Source of the DNA: Sergeia podlipaevii
Taxonomy: Eukaryota; Euglenozoa; Kinetoplastea; Trypanosomatida; Trypanosomatidae
Assembly (NCBI GenBank): GCA_030849805.1
Contig: JASANZ010002128.1
Location: 1-50,646, forward strand
Direction of reading: 5' to 3'
DNA: 50,646 nucleotides
Shown here in pieces: positions 29,564 through 39,248 of this stretch. The position numbers and the translations under genes are program-made. Numbering within the stretch: the stretch's first letter is position 1; each line of letters opens with the position of its first letter. Under the pieces are notes generated by a model that was not told where the DNA came from, did not search any database, and was given only the letters and a program-made list of their open reading frames with translations.

Positions 29564-31381
29564 CTATATCCCATCTGTCACACGTGTTGGAAGATATGAA
29601 GAATAGAAGTAGCTAATGAGCAGCGGTACGCACGTAAGCCAGAAGGCAAAATGATAGTTGAAAGGGAAGGGTCGTTCGACGCCGTTAAGAGACCACGCAA
29701 AAATCGGCGGCACCACCAGCAACGTGACCATGCGCGAGAACGAAGCGATAGACTGCGCAATACCGTTCACAGAGCCAACAAACTCCGCGGGGCCTGAGCG
29801 GGCCACATACATATAAATCAAACTGTATGACCAGGATAACCCAATCTCGCGCAGTGAAGTGACAGTGGCGGCGGCGACAAAAAGGTATCTAGATGACAAA
29901 AAAACCGTGCAAGGGGTGAGAATAGACGTTACTGCCCACATCAGCACAGAAAGGTCCCATATATGGCGAGAAGTGCTGCAGTGGCGTAGCAGTGGCGGAA
30001 AGAAGAGAGTTGCTGCTACATAGACAAGAGATGAGATACCCAGCATCCACCCAATCAACGAGGAGGAAAAAGCAAGGCCACCCTTTGAGCGGTCTGCAAT
30101 GGCCCATAGTGGTATGACTTCCAGAAGCGCACACTCCGTGGAGGCGATGCACATGTACATGATGAGAACGTAACGAGTGCTCGGAAGCTTGATAGCGTCG
30201 CTATAACCAAAAGAAGTCATTGTTACGTCGGCTTTTTTCTCATCATCCTCATCTAGAGTTGTGTCAATGTCGTGATTCATAAGCATACTTGATTCAGGCG
30301 CCTTGGCTTTATACGTAGAAGCGGCACCAGCGTTCGTGCTAATCCCCACCTGCATCCGACGCCTCATTTCACGCGCGACCTCTAATGGTGAAAGCGCGCC
30401 AGATGCGACACCAGATTCACTTTCTCCTTGTGTCTGCTGGTGCTGCTGGTGGTGACAATGACACAGATCATCTCCTCCCGCTGCTTCACACTCCCTCCCA
30501 CTTCTATGAAGAGGCTCTTTTCTAGAGCTGACCGTGTACGGCAGCTGCGACAAGACAACTGCCTCGCCTCCACCTGCTCTTCCATTTGAGTTCGCATCGT
30601 CTTCTTTCCAGCCCTGTTCTTCCTCTTCCTCTTCTTCTTCTCCTTCCTCCATTTCTACAACCAGGACCTCCCGCACATCGCCTTGTACGGGATCCTCTCT
30701 CCATGAAAACAGAGTCAAGAACGGATCCACGCGGCGCTTGCTCGTCTCTGGAAGCACTGCAGTAATCATCATCAGCGTGAGTAGAGAAAAAAGAGCGATA
30801 CCAAAGCATGGTAGAAACGCAGGGTGTGTAGTGAACAGCTCGTCACTAGCGCTAAACCCCGTGTTTACAAGCGCGCTGAGCGTTGGATGGCTGGCTGGGT
30901 CATACAAGAATCCACCAATTGCAGGACCAACGATGGAGCCCACTCCCCAGAAGATACTGATAGCCGCAAACCCCGCACCCTCAGTGTTTTTGTCCGTGAT
31001 ATCCGCAATAACCGTCTTGGCCACAAGTACGTTACCGTTGGCGCAGCCGTGAAGAAAGCGCATCGCAATACAGAAAGGAAGGTTGGGGCTCATACCGAAA
31101 AAGGCAGCAGCGAGCGCGTTCGCAATGAGGCCAAGCTGGATCATGGGTTTGCGGCCCACACGATCTGCCGCGGCTCCCCACATCTTGCCCGTCAGCATCT
31201 GCCCTAGCTGAAACACGGACACAAGCAGTCCTGACATATAGCCTGCATCATTGGGGCTGATGTTCTGCAAATGAGCCACAAAGAGCCCAACAAAGGGCAT
31301 CAATATCGTTGCGGATAGCGACTCGCATACAAGCACCGCAGACAGAATAGAGAGAATAGTATGAAAGGATGGCGTTGCCAT
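29564..31381 (-). CDS. MFS transporter C (ZIFL/TetA-like) with acidic and His/Cys-rich central loop
   Basis: 605 aa from the ATG at 31381-31379; six further upstream codons begin with GTG and are ignored. It is a paralogue of A and B (CESLSATILMPFVGLFVAHL, motif A GAAADRVGRK, RFLHGCANGNVLVAKTVIAD, WGVGSIVGPAIGGFLYDP). The central loop is the longest of the three (about 220-400): an acidic run (MEEGEEEEEEEEQGWKEDD) is followed at 307-318 by a His/Cys/Gln cluster, CHCHHQQHQQTQ. His-rich cytosolic loops are typical of zinc and other metal carriers, so metal or metal-chelate handling is a fair inference. The second half has six membrane segments and a very short C-terminal tail, unlike A and B. 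Confidence 0.88.
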   Translation of the reverse strand: MATPSFHTILSILSAVLVCESLSATILMPFVGLFVAHLQNISPNDAGYMSGLLVSVFQLGQMLTGKMWGAAADRVGRKPMIQLGLIANALAAAFFGMSPNLPFCIAMRFLHGCANGNVLVAKTVIADITDKNTEGAGFAAISIFWGVGSIVGPAIGGFLYDPASHPTLSALVNTGFSASDELFTTHPAFLPCFGIALFSLLTLMMITAVLPETSKRRVDPFLTLFSWREDPVQGDVREVLVVEMEEGEEEEEEEEQGWKEDDANSNGRAGGGEAVVLSQLPYTVSSRKEPLHRSGRECEAAGGDDLCHCHHQQHQQTQGESESGVASGALSPLEVAREMRRRMQVGISTNAGAASTYKAKAPESSMLMNHDIDTTLDEDDEKKADVTMTSFGYSDAIKLPSTRYVLIMYMCIASTECALLEVIPLWAIADRSKGGLAFSSSLIGWMLGISSLVYVAATLFFPPLLRHCSTSRHIWDLSVLMWAVTSILTPCTVFLSSRYLFVAAATVTSLREIGLSWSYSLIYMYVARSGPAEFVGSVNGIAQSIASFSRMVTLLVVPPIFAWSLNGVERPFPFNYHFAFWLTCVPLLISYFYSSYLPTRVTDGI

Positions 31382-31984
31382 GTGGAAATACACACACACA
31401 AAAATGTTATACAGAAAAGTTTCCTCTTCACTCTTCTAATGGTGTTCCAATAATAATAAAAAAAAACACTGTTAGAGTACTATGCACGCTTGTAAAGTAA
31501 CGCTTAAAATAGATAAACACGCTCACAGATGCACGTGTGAAGATAAATTTAATTTTCAAAAAGGTGTTTTTTTTGAGTGTATAAGTGTCACCTTTACTTA
31601 ATCAAAAAAACGGAAATACTGACAAAAGAAACAAAAAGACCCTTTTTTACTCCCAGATTGCTGGTGTGAAAGGCAAACTAAATGGGCGCTGATTCAGCTA
31701 AAATAAAGCCCACGCAGAGATCAGGAGAGAAATGTATATACAAACAATTAGTATGAAAGGCAAAGTATGATTCATCATAGTCAACAAAAAATATTTTAAT
31801 ACATGAGCAACAATAACAATATATATATATGCTGGAAAAGGCAATGCTTTCACGCTAGCGACTCTTTAGGATATATATATATATATACGTGACTCCATAA
31901 GTAAGCAAAAAACGCAAACAAAAAGTATGTAGATACAAACAGAGAGAAAGAGATAGAGAATCTCTCTCTCTCTTTCTTTTCGCT
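31382..31984. other. Intergenic region between 497-aa protein gene and transporter C
   Basis: AT-rich spacer with TA runs near 31820-31832 and 31869-31887, a CA run at 31391-31401 and a GA/CT inverted repeat at its right end (31945-31977). No gene is seen. Confidence 0.55.
31945..31977 (-). repeat. GA/TC inverted repeat (hairpin) just after a stop codon
   Basis: 31945-31959 (agaaagagatagaga) pairs with 31963-31977 at 14 of 15 positions across a 3-nt loop. On the sense strand it begins 7 nt after the stop of the 497-aa gene, hence at the very start of its 3' UTR. One arm is also a pure pyrimidine tract. Confidence 0.6.
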
Positions 31985-33478
31985 TCATGCCAAAATTCGT
32001 GAAGCAGCAGCCCTCAGGCGTTCTGACAAAGTATGTAAATCATCCATAGCATCGACGCTTAACGCCAGTGGCGATGGCGTAGTGCTATGCCTACAACCTT
32101 CTACTCCCCAGCTGAGACACAACGGCCACTTAGTGCCATCCAATGCAATCACCGCAGCCATGTGAATTGCATTTGGTGACGAACACCATTCCCGTGGTAT
32201 TGCACGTTGCGTGCGTACAGTGCCGACTGGAATCAATGAAGCACGCACGTTTGCATCGGCCGACCACTTTTTGTCTACAGCACTATCACCATCACGCGCT
32301 CTTTGCCGCTTTCGTGTGGCGGTGGAAGCACGAGATGTGTCGGTGGGCTCATATACGGTGTCTAGGGCCGTCATGAGAAGCTCAGGTCTCGCCGCTAGGG
32401 TCAAACGCTCACGCCTACCATCAACCCGACCAAGCAGCTCTGCGCCGGGTACTGTGTCACCGCCGATGCCATAGCGCTCACCAGCCGAAACGTTTGCACA
32501 GTAGTCCCTCAAGGAAGCGAGAGCTTCCACGATGGCATGACGGCATTCCATAGTTGGTGACTGCGAGGCATACAGGCGGAAATCAAAAGCAAGTGGCGTC
32601 AGCAGAGGTTTCTCTACTGGTGCTGAGTCTATACTAACGGATATAGGAGACTTCCCTCGCCCCAAATTAGCGCTGCGAGTCACTACACGATTCGAGATGT
32701 ACTGATTTCCGAGCGGTGATACTATCCAAGTGAACGGCGTGTATGTAGCCACCCACGCCCGCGCAGCCTTCTTCCCAGTCGAGACACAAGTAGCGCCTGC
32801 ACGCATAGCAACGTCTTGCAAAAGTAGCAGCTGTGGCTGTGCTGCTTCATCGTCTGCACCGTTGGTGCTATTATGGCCGCACTGACGACTTTTCTTTCTG
32901 TAGATCGGCTTTGACTGTGGTGGATCGGAATGTACATGACACGCACAAGCACCAACAGGCTCCATAGCAAGAAACAAGGGGAATACAGGCAGGTGCCTGG
33001 TATAAGGGCACTCTAACGCCACAGCCCCTTCAATGTAATAAACAAGGTCTCCGGTATCTTGTAGTGAGCACCGCAACACCGGCGGTGCGCCGTCAGAGTA
33101 CACAATCCGATTGGCCTTCGATTGCCGAGGGAGTGATTTTTGCTGGAGCGCATAGATCCCATCTGCGTATTCAGCAACTTCCAGCAGCGTGGATGGCCCT
33201 GGGCTGTTGGCTGCCTGCAATGCCGACGACGTTGCCCTACTGCACTCTTCAAGTTTCGTCTCTAGCATGGTACGTGACCAGCAACATTTGTAGTGTGTCT
33301 TGTAAACATCCACCACAAAACGTATCCGCTCTAACGATAGTGTAAACGGAAAGGCATGCGGTGTTGATGCTCCTTCGAGATCCTCTGCCTGTGCACGAGT
33401 GTCTTCAGGGCCCTGATTCAGTGTTTCCACAAACCACCCAGAGGGGGTTGCGTAGGGCAATCCGAAAAGATACTGCAT
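31985..33478 (-). CDS. Hypothetical protein, 497 aa
   Basis: ATG at 33478-33476, stop TGA. I do not recognise this protein. It begins MQYLFGLPYATPSGWFVETL, has no membrane segment and no clear signal peptide. Globular-looking blocks include HAFPFTLSLERIRFVVDVYK, RIVYSDGAPPVLRCSLQDTG, WIVSPLGNQYISNRVV and AIHMAAVIALDGTKWPLCLS. A His/Cys-containing patch (GACACHVHSDP) and a basic patch (ATRKRQRARDGD) are present. Coding composition and position in the array support a real gene. The neighbours give no hint of function. Confidence 0.75.
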   Translation of the reverse strand: MQYLFGLPYATPSGWFVETLNQGPEDTRAQAEDLEGASTPHAFPFTLSLERIRFVVDVYKTHYKCCWSRTMLETKLEECSRATSSALQAANSPGPSTLLEVAEYADGIYALQQKSLPRQSKANRIVYSDGAPPVLRCSLQDTGDLVYYIEGAVALECPYTRHLPVFPLFLAMEPVGACACHVHSDPPQSKPIYRKKSRQCGHNSTNGADDEAAQPQLLLLQDVAMRAGATCVSTGKKAARAWVATYTPFTWIVSPLGNQYISNRVVTRSANLGRGKSPISVSIDSAPVEKPLLTPLAFDFRLYASQSPTMECRHAIVEALASLRDYCANVSAGERYGIGGDTVPGAELLGRVDGRRERLTLAARPELLMTALDTVYEPTDTSRASTATRKRQRARDGDSAVDKKWSADANVRASLIPVGTVRTQRAIPREWCSSPNAIHMAAVIALDGTKWPLCLSWGVEGCRHSTTPSPLALSVDAMDDLHTLSERLRAAASRILA

Positions 33479-33855
33479 ACACGCTGCAACTCATTATACA
33501 AATGTAGATGAAGAGAAATATTCCTTATGTGTACTGTTGACAACAAGAAGCGTGAAGATTTTTTTTTTTTTTGAAAAGGCATATAAAAGGATTTTAAAAT
33601 AGCATTTCGTAATAATGTATCAATATTGTAAAGTGGATAGAAAAAAAGACATATGTTGTCTTTTTGCATTGCAACTTGAAAAGTAGAAAAACATTTTGTT
33701 TGGTTATGCTTGAAGAAGAAAAGAGCGCAATAATAAATTTAAAAGGAAAGCACGTAATCCAACACATTCTACACAATCGCTCCTCCTAGAGCCATAATCA
33801 ATAAGCACACAGAAATGGCGCGCACTCGCTAAACACCAGCTGACAAAACACACTA
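33479..33855. other. Intergenic region between SCL gene and 497-aa protein gene
   Basis: Short AT-rich spacer with a T12 run near 33560. It should contain the 3' UTR of the selenocysteine lyase gene and the acceptor of the 497-aa gene. Nothing else is seen. Confidence 0.55.
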
Positions 33856-35172
33856 CTACTCCGCAAACTGTTGAGCAGCATGGCGCGCAATAATGCGTGC
33901 CGCGCGGCGCACTTCCGCCATGGACGTGGTACGTCCTGTAGACAGTCGCAAGGTGCCAATCGCCCTGTTAATGTCCACCCCAATCCCCTTGAGCGGAGCC
34001 GATACCTCCAGCTCCTCGTCATCGGCCGTGGAGTGGCAGGCGGATCCCGCAGACATGCACACTTGATCGCCAACGGTTATGATGAGCCGTGCGGCAGAAA
34101 TGTACGTACGCGGAATACCTGCCTTGCGGTCTGGAATGCGCTTAAAAACCGCGCAGTTGAGAGTGTTGGGAAGCGCGACATGGATATCCCCATTCACTTC
34201 AAAGTCCATGTCGTGAGCAGCAAGTTCCTTACGAAGCACACGTGCCAGCTCATTTCGTGTCTCACGCATGTGAGCCGCAAGGCGAGGCAACTCTCTACAC
34301 GCGACTGCCAGAGCCGCCCCCATGCCAGTGGCGAAAAGAACATTTTCTGTTCCAGGCCGCAGACCGCGCTCGTGGCCAGCGCCAAAGAGCAGCTTATGTA
34401 TCTCGACTCCAGGCTTGATATAGAGTGCTCCAGACCCCTTGGGGGCATAAAACTTGTGGCCACACACGGACAACAAGTCAACGCCGCTGTCGCTAACATT
34501 TACAGGCACCTTTCCTAGCGCCTGCGCAGCGTCGCTATGAAAAAGACACTCTACACCACACATCTCCTTTACAACGCGTACCAACTCAGGGATTTGGTTC
34601 ACTGAACCAATCTCGTTATTGGCCGTCATGACAGTCACTAAAGCAACAGTGCTGGGACCGCCAGGCAACTTTGAGAGAGCCTCACGCAGTGCTTCAGGAT
34701 CCAAGCAACCTGTTTTGCCGTTCACTGGCACAAGTGTGAAATCAAAGCTCCCACCGCCAGAAGTAACGTACATATTCTTGAGCACCTCCTCGACTGCTGG
34801 ATGCTCCACGTTCGTAGAAACAATCAACCGCCGTCGTGCATGCGCTGCCTGCACCGCCATCGCCCCTCCTACAATCGCCAAGTTGTTTGACTCCGTTCCG
34901 CCTGATGTGAAGATTATCGACTCTGGTGTTGGGGCTTTCAAGGCCTCACTCACGGTGCGCCTCGCTTCATCTAGCGCGTACTTTGCAGCAAGACCGTACG
35001 GGTGTGTCGAACTCGGATTGCCCCCAACGTTGTGAACTGCACACATTGCTGCCCACGCTTCGGGGCACAGGAAAGTAGTAGCGTTGTTATCCAAGTAAAT
35101 AGGAAGCGGCTCTGCTGGGTGAAGTGGCTGCGGCTTTCGCTTTTTCAAAGGTGGGCCTTCAACGTTGCACAT
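33856..35172 (-). CDS. Selenocysteine lyase / cysteine desulfurase-like PLP enzyme
   Basis: 438 aa, ATG at 35172-35170, close to the usual length of the family. Class V aminotransferase fold with IYLDNNATT (25-33), the GGTESNN loop (91-97), His124 in NVEHPAVEEV, Asp214 and Gln217 in HSDAAQALGK and the PLP lysine Lys240 in CGHKFYAPKGSG. The catalytic cysteine is Cys379 in SAGSACHS; the Ala-Cys-His-Ser form is that of eukaryotic selenocysteine lyases rather than mitochondrial IscS/Nfs. No mitochondrial presequence is present; instead PPLKKRKPQ at 7-15 looks like a nuclear localisation signal. Kinetoplastids carry a mitochondrial Nfs and a second, nuclear/cytosolic SCL, and this fits the latter. 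It releases Se (or S) from selenocysteine (cysteine), leaving alanine. Confidence 0.92.
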   Translation of the reverse strand: MCNVEGPPLKKRKPQPLHPAEPLPIYLDNNATTFLCPEAWAAMCAVHNVGGNPSSTHPYGLAAKYALDEARRTVSEALKAPTPESIIFTSGGTESNNLAIVGGAMAVQAAHARRRLIVSTNVEHPAVEEVLKNMYVTSGGGSFDFTLVPVNGKTGCLDPEALREALSKLPGGPSTVALVTVMTANNEIGSVNQIPELVRVVKEMCGVECLFHSDAAQALGKVPVNVSDSGVDLLSVCGHKFYAPKGSGALYIKPGVEIHKLLFGAGHERGLRPGTENVLFATGMGAALAVACRELPRLAAHMRETRNELARVLRKELAAHDMDFEVNGDIHVALPNTLNCAVFKRIPDRKAGIPRTYISAARLIITVGDQVCMSAGSACHSTADDEELEVSAPLKGIGVDINRAIGTLRLSTGRTTSMAEVRRAARIIARHAAQQFAE

Positions 35173-36331
35173 ATTGCTAAACTATTTTTTAAAACTGAAG
35201 TGTCTCCTTCTGTTTCTTGCTGCGCGTATGATGCTAGATGTAAGTGGGAAGGACTATGAGTTCAGTTGCCTATTCGATATCCCTTCGTATTTTGTTTTTC
35301 CATTAAACAAGAGAAAAGAAACAATGGCGATAGCACTTGTAAAATCCCAAAACTAACCAAAAATGTTTTTTTTTTTTCCGGTGTGTGCTATGGGGAAGTC
35401 GGCACTTGCCTCCTTTTCTTTTATCTATACGTCGTTTCTTATTCTCAATAACGATACTGGTAAACTAACGTCCTGAGCCTACAAAATAGATACAAAGTGG
35501 AAGAAAGTTAAAAAAAATCATTTCCAATTCTCGGCCCAGGAAAGGAAGAACAGGAGGAGAAACACGCTATCTTACACATACTCTCGCACGTATACACGGT
35601 TGAATGCTACACGTATCTGCAACTTCAAGCAACATCCAAAAAATACCACTTTTCTTTTAATAATCAGTTCGGTAGCTACGCCGTTAACACATTCACCTAT
35701 GCAGTAGTATACTCACATAAGAAGAAAAAAAGAGAAGAATCTGTTATCGAAACAACAGTAAAAAATAACAACAACAGCAAGTAGCGGACCAACTGCGAGC
35801 AGTGCTCTTCCGTTCCCCTGTTCTTTTTCAAAACCAACACTTCAAGCACCAAAATCACACAAATAAACAACGTATACTGACGCCCAAGTACAGCGCATTC
35901 ACCAAAGTCACCAACAACGCCACTACGATGTTCACCTTGCTTTCCTGCATCTCGCTCCTCCACAGTTCCCTACTACAGCTTCTCTATTTTTTTGCAGGCG
36001 AACTAAGCATCTTGTATAGGTGGCCTATACCAAAACATATTTTCCTTTTTTCTTCCTTTCTCTCCCTTCCTCTATTTCCACTTTGTATGTAGTTTTAATG
36101 CTTTATATAGATACAATTGTTTTCTTGGAAAGTACAGAGGAAACAGTAATGTCAGTAGTATATATATAGCCACCGAAATCCAAAAGCCCCCAAAAAGAGA
36201 GAGAAAAAAAAATGAAGGTGCTTCGTGTTAAGTTGTCGAATATCACCCAATACACAGCATGCATAAACAAAAACGAGTCAGCAACCAGATGAGATACACA
36301 ATGAATTTGTTCCCCTATCCTTGCATCTGTA
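35173..36331. other. Intergenic region between Leo1 gene and SCL gene
   Basis: About 1.2 kb of AT-rich DNA with many short pyrimidine blocks, a T12 run near 35367 and a TA run near 36160. I looked for tRNA-type hairpins and box B-like sequences and saw none. The plus-strand frames here have no recognisable product. Confidence 0.55.
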
Positions 36332-38185
36332 TTATGCTGAATAAATGGCATTGTACAGGCTACGTGCTGCACTACTATCCACCGTTGGCGCGTCCCTCTC
36401 CACTTCCTCCAACATAGTTAGCAGCTCGCTCTTCAGCACATCTGCTGAGAAGGAGCCCGAACGAATGTAATCCAGCGTACCGTGCAGTGAGGCGTAGGCC
36501 TCCGTGTTCATGGACACCAGTGAGGCGAGCTTCTCAAGTACTTCCACAAGTGGGGCAAACTTCCTCACCTTCTCTTCTTCATAGCGTGCGAGCTTGCGTG
36601 CATCCGCTGCGCCAGCATTCCCCTCGTCGCCATCTTCCCCACGCTCACGCTTACGGTACATCTTCTGGAGCATCGACTGAATGTCCTCGCCATCCTCAAA
36701 TCCTTCCTCGCTGCTACCTTCCTCCTCTTCACTGGCCGCTGCGCGATACGCATCCATAGCGCTATTCTGTGTGTCCATGTAGAGCAGAGGGTCGAAGCGG
36801 GGGCGGCCATTGAGCTTCTCTTGCTTACGCTGAAGGGTTCTGAGTGCGTTCTCGCGCTTGGCGTCTTCCTGTTGCTCCTTGAGTACATCCACGCTGGTTG
36901 TCTTGAGATGCTGCAGCAACTCCTCCTCCATCGCCATTTGCTCCGCCAGTGTCATCGGACGGCCCTCGCGACGACGCTTTTCCATAACCTTTTGACGCTT
37001 GTCATACTCGTTCGCGACGTACTCCTCGTAGGTGTTGGTCGAGTCCCTACGCGGCTTGGCCCAATTAATCTGCGGCATAGGTGCAGTAACGTAGGGCAGC
37101 TTGAGCTTCGTAGCCACGTTGCGATGCTGCACACTCTCTGCGATAACAGCGCGCTCCACAGAGGTAGCACCCGTTGATTCCGTGACAAAATGGGAACCCG
37201 GCTTTATCGTTGCTGCCACCGCAGGAAGCTCCACCGTGTCCTTGCGAATCGTCGTCGCGCTGCCGATGATGCTGGTCACTGCATTGCCCTTGGACTCCTG
37301 TAGATTAAAAACATCAGATCCAACGTGCAGCGTCACAGAGCCATCACTCCACCGGACGACGCGCGAGTTACTCATGAAGATGTTGTTGCCCTTGTGATGT
37401 GCCCAGCGCAGGACGTTCTGGGGAGTAAAGAGCATGCGCGCATCACTTTTAAGGTACTGGCATGTACTTGGGAAATAGGGCTGAGGGTCTGCGTGCATGG
37501 TTTGCCGATTCGGTGCAATCTTGGGCATCTCTACAAGCCAAACCTTCTCGACTCCATCCGCCAAGACGGGCCTGGATGGCGCAGACGAACGTAACGTCTG
37601 AAAGGCTTCAACCTTGTCGCTGAGGAGAGATTCAAGACCAGCAATGCCAAACAACCGCTCCACCTCGACCAGGTGACGCTCACCCTTGTTGGCTTGCATT
37701 TCCGTCTCAAGTGCAGTCCTATAGTTAGCAAAGTCAATATCCATCTCACTGACAAACGGCCCAAAATTCATTTCCAGAATGTGATGAGTATCCACTAGCA
37801 TCGGATCAGCAACTGGCTTCGTGTCATCCATGTTGATTTCAAAGTGTGCACCGAACAGATCCTTGAGGGTCAGCGAGCCGCCGAGCGATGCGTCTGGTTC
37901 CTCTCCGCCATGCGCGGCACCGTCAGTATCCACAGCGACTACCGCAGCAGCAAATGCATTGTTGCTCTTTCCAATATGGACAGCAAATTCGTCTAATTGC
38001 ATGGACGATGCTGCTACTGTTTCCTTCATCTCACTACCGCCCACTACCAGCGACATTGCTTCCGCTACCTCCCCGCCAAGAGGAGACTCCACTTCTGTTG
38101 TAGGCTCATTGTGAAAGTGATGAGCTGTTGAGGTGACATTATCGGAAAGAGTGGGTAAGTTGTCAATCTGCAGAGTGGGATCCAT
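36332..38185 (-). CDS. LEO1: Leo1, PAF1 complex subunit
   Basis: 617 aa from the ATG at 38185-38183 (MDPTLQIDNLPTLSDN); the frame is open 15 codons upstream, but from a GTG. The acidic, low-complexity N-terminal third is followed by the Leo1 core at about 210-400: VWLVEMPKIAPNRQ, LFTPQNVLRWAHHKGNN and the family signature SNSRVVRWSDGSVTLHVGSD. The C-terminal part is a charged helical region (EEYVANEYDKRQKVMEKRRR, acidic EEEEGSSEEGFEDGED). Leo1 binds RNA polymerase II elongation complexes with CTR9, CDC73 and RTF1; trypanosomes have this complex without an obvious PAF1 subunit. It acts in the nucleus on chromatin and transcription elongation. Confidence 0.9.
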   Translation of the reverse strand: MDPTLQIDNLPTLSDNVTSTAHHFHNEPTTEVESPLGGEVAEAMSLVVGGSEMKETVAASSMQLDEFAVHIGKSNNAFAAAVVAVDTDGAAHGGEEPDASLGGSLTLKDLFGAHFEINMDDTKPVADPMLVDTHHILEMNFGPFVSEMDIDFANYRTALETEMQANKGERHLVEVERLFGIAGLESLLSDKVEAFQTLRSSAPSRPVLADGVEKVWLVEMPKIAPNRQTMHADPQPYFPSTCQYLKSDARMLFTPQNVLRWAHHKGNNIFMSNSRVVRWSDGSVTLHVGSDVFNLQESKGNAVTSIIGSATTIRKDTVELPAVAATIKPGSHFVTESTGATSVERAVIAESVQHRNVATKLKLPYVTAPMPQINWAKPRRDSTNTYEEYVANEYDKRQKVMEKRRREGRPMTLAEQMAMEEELLQHLKTTSVDVLKEQQEDAKRENALRTLQRKQEKLNGRPRFDPLLYMDTQNSAMDAYRAAASEEEEGSSEEGFEDGEDIQSMLQKMYRKRERGEDGDEGNAGAADARKLARYEEEKVRKFAPLVEVLEKLASLVSMNTEAYASLHGTLDYIRSGSFSADVLKSELLTMLEEVERDAPTVDSSAARSLYNAIYSA

Positions 38186-38813
38186 CTTTTCGTTTTTTTT
38201 TCTTTTTGCTTCGTTGTGTGATCGACCCACTTATGCACTTTATTTCTCTCTCTCTTTCTCTCTCTCTGGTTAGCCTCCTACTCAAAGCTTGAGCTTCCCC
38301 TTATCCAACTTTATAAAGCAACACTAATTATTTAGATGTTTATCTATATCCTAAAGCAATACTGCGTATTTCTTATTCCCCTAATCATAAAGAGTATGTA
38401 AGGAAAAGAAAGAACACGAGGGGGGTATACAGCAAACACAAAGCCCACTGGAAATACTTGTTGTACACTATGCTTCCAACACCTACAATCTTAAAATTAA
38501 GATAAAATAGAGCTTATGTGTGTATATGCTATTGTGTAAATACAAAAAGAAGAAGATAGATAATTGGTCACGCATACATACATCAAGAAACAAAAAAAAA
38601 GTGAATAATACTGAAGACGCACACACTCGAACAAACAAATCCTGTACTGGAGCGTTTTTTTCTAAAAAAAAAAATAACATATAATAGCCTTTTTTAGTGT
38701 TCATTCTTTGTTTATTTGCGTACACTTGCCCCTTTTTGAAGCAAGGACAAAGTTATAGGTCGGCATTTTTTATTCAATGGAATCACAAATGCAAACATAG
38801 GTCAGCGTGGGGA
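38186..38813. other. Intergenic region between small basic protein gene and Leo1 gene
   Basis: AT-rich spacer with a TC tract at 38244-38267 (GA on the sense strand, in the presumed Leo1 leader) and A-runs near 38592 and 38664. No gene is seen. Confidence 0.55.
38244..38267. repeat. TC/GA microsatellite in Leo1 leader
   Basis: A nearly perfect CT alternation with one TTT interruption, about 60 nt upstream of the Leo1 ATG. It is similar in kind and placement to that at 20017-20038. Confidence 0.8.
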
Positions 38814-39248
38814 CTAGTTGTGAAGATCCTCGTTACGAATCTGTGCACGCAGCTTAACACAGCGCTTCTTCCTATCCCACTTTTTCTCCAGGCATTCTGT
38901 GATGGCTTCACCCCTTTCTACCATCTTTTCCTTGCGTTTTGATTGCTTGCGCGTCAGCTGCTTCTTCTTTTTCTTCACTGCTACATCGAGAACGAGATCA
39001 CCCACCACACGGATCATCTTCTTGGCAGCCTCCTCTTGGCGCTCCCGCTGTCGCTCCTCAAGAAGAGAAACATCCTCACCGTTCAGTTTGGCCATTTCGA
39101 GATCCACTTCTTCTTCAAAGGTCTGCTCCTTCTCCTGCTGTTGCTCCTGGAGCTCACGCGCCGCGCGATCCACCTTACGCTTCTGAACAGCCTTGCGGTG
39201 GGCTCGCTTCTTTGCCATCTGCTTCAACTTGCGCACTAACTTAGTCAT
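38814..39248 (-). CDS. Small basic coiled-coil protein, possibly ribosome biogenesis
   Basis: 144 aa, ATG at 39248-39246, stop TAG. Nearly the whole chain is charged and helical: MTKLVRKLKQMAKKRAHRKA at the start, a Glu-rich middle (LQEQQQEKEQTFEEEVDLEM) and a basic C-terminal part with KKKKKQLTRKQSKRKEKM and EKKWDRKKRCVKLRAQIRN. This composition is typical of small nucleolar or pre-ribosomal proteins, where Lys/Arg tails bind rRNA, but I cannot match it to a named family. Coding bias and clean placement in the array support a real gene. Function is a guess. Confidence 0.75.
   Translation of the reverse strand: MTKLVRKLKQMAKKRAHRKAVQKRKVDRAARELQEQQQEKEQTFEEEVDLEMAKLNGEDVSLLEERQRERQEEAAKKMIRVVGDLVLDVAVKKKKKQLTRKQSKRKEKMVERGEAITECLEKKWDRKKRCVKLRAQIRNEDLHN

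Noticed and set aside
35173..36331. Possible tRNA or snRNA genes in the long spacers
   Set aside because: No cloverleaf-like arms or box A/box B-like sequences were found by eye here or in the other spacers. A covariance-model scan would be decisive.
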